A stretch of DNA of 64,000 bases from Hirudinaria manillensis. Taxonomy: Eukaryota; Annelida; Clitellata; Hirudinida; Hirudinidae. Every line of letters starts with the position of its first letter. Position 1 is the stretch's first letter. The notes under the pieces were generated by a model. The model was given only the letters and a program-made list of their open reading frames with translations. It had not been told where the DNA came from and did no database searches. Below, piece after piece: positions 61,794 to 64,000 of this stretch. The stretch is from assembly GCA_034509925.1 (NCBI GenBank), contig CM067526.1, forward strand, positions 2,326,501-2,390,500. Reading direction: 5' to 3'. The position numbers were made by a program, and so were the translations under genes.

Positions 61794-63868
61794 AAAGCTT
61801 TTAATCTATTATTGACTGAATTAATCATCAACTTTTTGCGTGCTTGTTTGATATTCCAAGTGCCACTTGTTAATTGGATCCATCACATTCATAATTAGCT
61901 ACTGGCTACAGAAATAAATCCTTAATTTTCACTCTAAGTTGTAGGAAAAGCTTGTTCTTTATTTTTAATCGGAAATAAAATGTTTATTTCCTCTAAGGTA
62001 AGCGCTGATATGGTTCCGATTTGATAACCAAAATGATGAAGATTGATAGCAAGAGATGGGACAGTTGATAAGTGACAATTAGAGAAGAGCACCAATTAAT
62101 CATATCGCAATTATGATTTTTATTGTCACGGGCTAATCAAATTTGATATATGGACGAGTCACACTATTATTATAATTATAATTATAATTATTATTATCAT
62201 TATTAATATTAATTTGATTATTATTTAATTTTCTAAAACTCACACCTTGTCATTTAATTTTAAATAAAAGAGTGAACTATATCATCTTTTGTGGCTTTTC
62301 AATCTTTTAAGAACATTTTTTTGCGAAGTACAACTGGTTGAAAAACTAATCAGTTTCGGTCAAGCTTGTGATATTTCTTCGTAAAATTTGATCATCGTTA
62401 GAAAAACTTACAAATAGTAAGTTAATAAGAATTCTCCCTATCGATGTATAACAATATCTGAGTATTACATTCAATTTACTTGGTTTCAGAGGCAATGAAA
62501 GCGATACGTTTTGTACTTTTCAAGTCATTGGAATTAAGAAAAAAATAGTTCTAGATTTAATGGCTTAGATATTTGAGTCCAATTATCAATGCCTTACTAC
62601 GGGCAGATTTTTTATTAGTCCAGCTCAATCATTCGCAATTTATAATGATGAACCGTTAGTAAAGAATCTAGTTTCAGTTACAAAAATAGCTGATCTTTTC
62701 AACTTAATTATTTGGCCCGAATATATTTATGTTCAGCTTCAAATGCTTGTCTGGAATGTATCTGTTTCAAAAGTAGCAAAAGTAAAAATCTATGGTTGGT
62801 TATTCGACTTAAGCTCACTAATGTTGAAGATATTCTTTACGAGAGAGCAGTTTAAATTTATTTTTCAAAACTTGAAAATTGGTTTCCTAAAGTTATGATT
62901 CAGCCTGGGTTTCAAAATAAAAATATAATTATAACTATCTTAATATCAAATATTTAGATTATTTAATGAATTCAAACATTTAATTAATATTCTCTGCCTG
63001 TATAAAATGCTTTCCTCTGCTGATGCTATGTAAATTTATAGAACGTCCTAGATTTGTTTAACATGATAATCGAATTAAATCAATCGGTCGAACCTCAGCC
63101 TTTGCGAGATAATTATTAATTACGAATATTTCATATCGCATCAAACATGCATAATAAAACAAATGTCTTATTAGATTTCTTAAAGTATTTCAAATGAAAG
63201 ACCAAAGTAACCGATATTAAATAAGAACATTAACTGAATTTCATTCAGAAAAATTAAAATTCGGTCCTCAATCGATTTAACTCTTTATTTGTTTCACATT
63301 CAGAACTTCCCACGAAGATCATTAACTCAGTTCGAGTTAACGGATAAAAGATCGTAATAAACAATTAAAATATTCAAACTGCCGAGAATATTGAAAGGTT
63401 AACATTATCAATCGAGCATATCCAGTGACTGCAGTTGACGGTGTTGATAATAAATTGTAAACATTTGATACAAACTCAAATGCACTTTTCACAAAGTAAG
63501 TATTTATCTTCTCATCCTGAAAAGTCGAAATAACAAAATAGAAAATAAAAATAACATTTAAAGAAAATCAGACATAATTAGCAAATTCATTCTGGTTGGT
63601 CATTATTTTATTATAATTACGTTATAAATAGTAAATTCTTCAATCTTCTACCGACGCCATACAAAGTGGACCCTTGCAAAAAATTTGATTTTAAGGATGG
63701 ATCGGGCCAAATCTTAAATTCTTTATAGCATATTATACACCATCACATGTGTAAGAAAATAAAGTCTATCTAGTAGAATTATCAAAATAATAATAATAAT
63801 AATATTAATAATTGTAATAATAAGAATAACAATAGTAATAAAAATATTAACTTTAAGAGAAGAATTAT
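61794..63868. other. Spacer after array gene 6
   Basis: AT-rich sequence with no recognised gene. It leads into another (AAT)n tract (about 63786-63850) and the seventh upstream element. Confidence 0.65.
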
Positions 63869-63998
63869 TTTATTGGTCACGGCCAACTTTTCCTTCTAGC
63901 TACCTCACTATAATTAATATAATTACGCTATACTATACAACTAGTTTTGCATTAGCTGCTAGTACAACTTGTCCTTTCTTTAGCATTTAGTGTTGATC
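63869..63998 (+). promoter_or_regulatory. Array upstream element, copy 7 at window edge
   Basis: Diverged copy: ATTGGTCACGGCCAACTTTT with CCAAT box retained, TTCCTTCTAGCTACCTCACT, ATAATTAATATAATTACGCT and a recognisable right end (AGTACAACTTGTCC). Its gene would start beyond position 64000, so the array continues to the right. Confidence 0.78.
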
Positions 63999-64000
63999 TT

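Overview
This is animal nuclear DNA. Genes are split by GT-AG introns, the composition is AT-rich, and there are very long simple repeats, mainly (GAT)n, (AAT)n, (GAAT)n and (TATG)n. Gene content (a FMRFamide-receptor-like GPCR, the motile-cilium protein CFAP44, DNA ligase IV, immunoglobulin-type membrane receptors) fits a bilaterian invertebrate, and I lean towards a spiralian such as an annelid. The species cannot be fixed from sequence alone. I built gene models by joining exons by eye, using splice sites, phase and remembered protein families. Nothing was run through software.

Layout. 1-4.97 kb is repeat desert. 4.97-10.1 kb (+) is a three-exon neuropeptide-type GPCR with a very long first extracellular loop. 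11.86-12.98 kb (+) is a three-exon, probably disordered protein with basophilic-kinase and 14-3-3-type motifs. 14.57-28.25 kb (-) is a complete CFAP44 gene of about 36 exons (about 1,811 aa), including a run of 12-28 nt microexons. 28.53-35.75 kb (+) is a complete 19-exon LIG4 gene (920 aa), head to head with CFAP44 across 280 bp. 36.6-38.0 kb (-) is a small secreted, helix-rich, four-cysteine protein.

From 40.3 kb to the right edge lies the most interesting part: six tandem genes, each of five exons with all introns in phase 1. Each encodes a signal peptide, an N-terminal Ig-type domain with a conserved ECxxC...C...GxYxCW pattern, a second four-cysteine Ig-like domain, one membrane span, and a cytoplasmic tail with a GKALPxIP-type element and a C-terminal TYxxI tyrosine motif. 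Each is preceded by a copy of the same 110-130 bp element (inverted CCAAT box, TTTTCCTTCTGGCTGCTTCA, TAATTAATATAATTA), spaced about 3.7-4.3 kb apart. A seventh copy sits at the right edge, so the array continues beyond the window.

The array looks like a young multigene receptor locus, plausibly for immune or self/non-self recognition. That role is inferred from architecture only. One member (gene 2) has lost both the conserved start codon and the CCAAT part of its upstream element.
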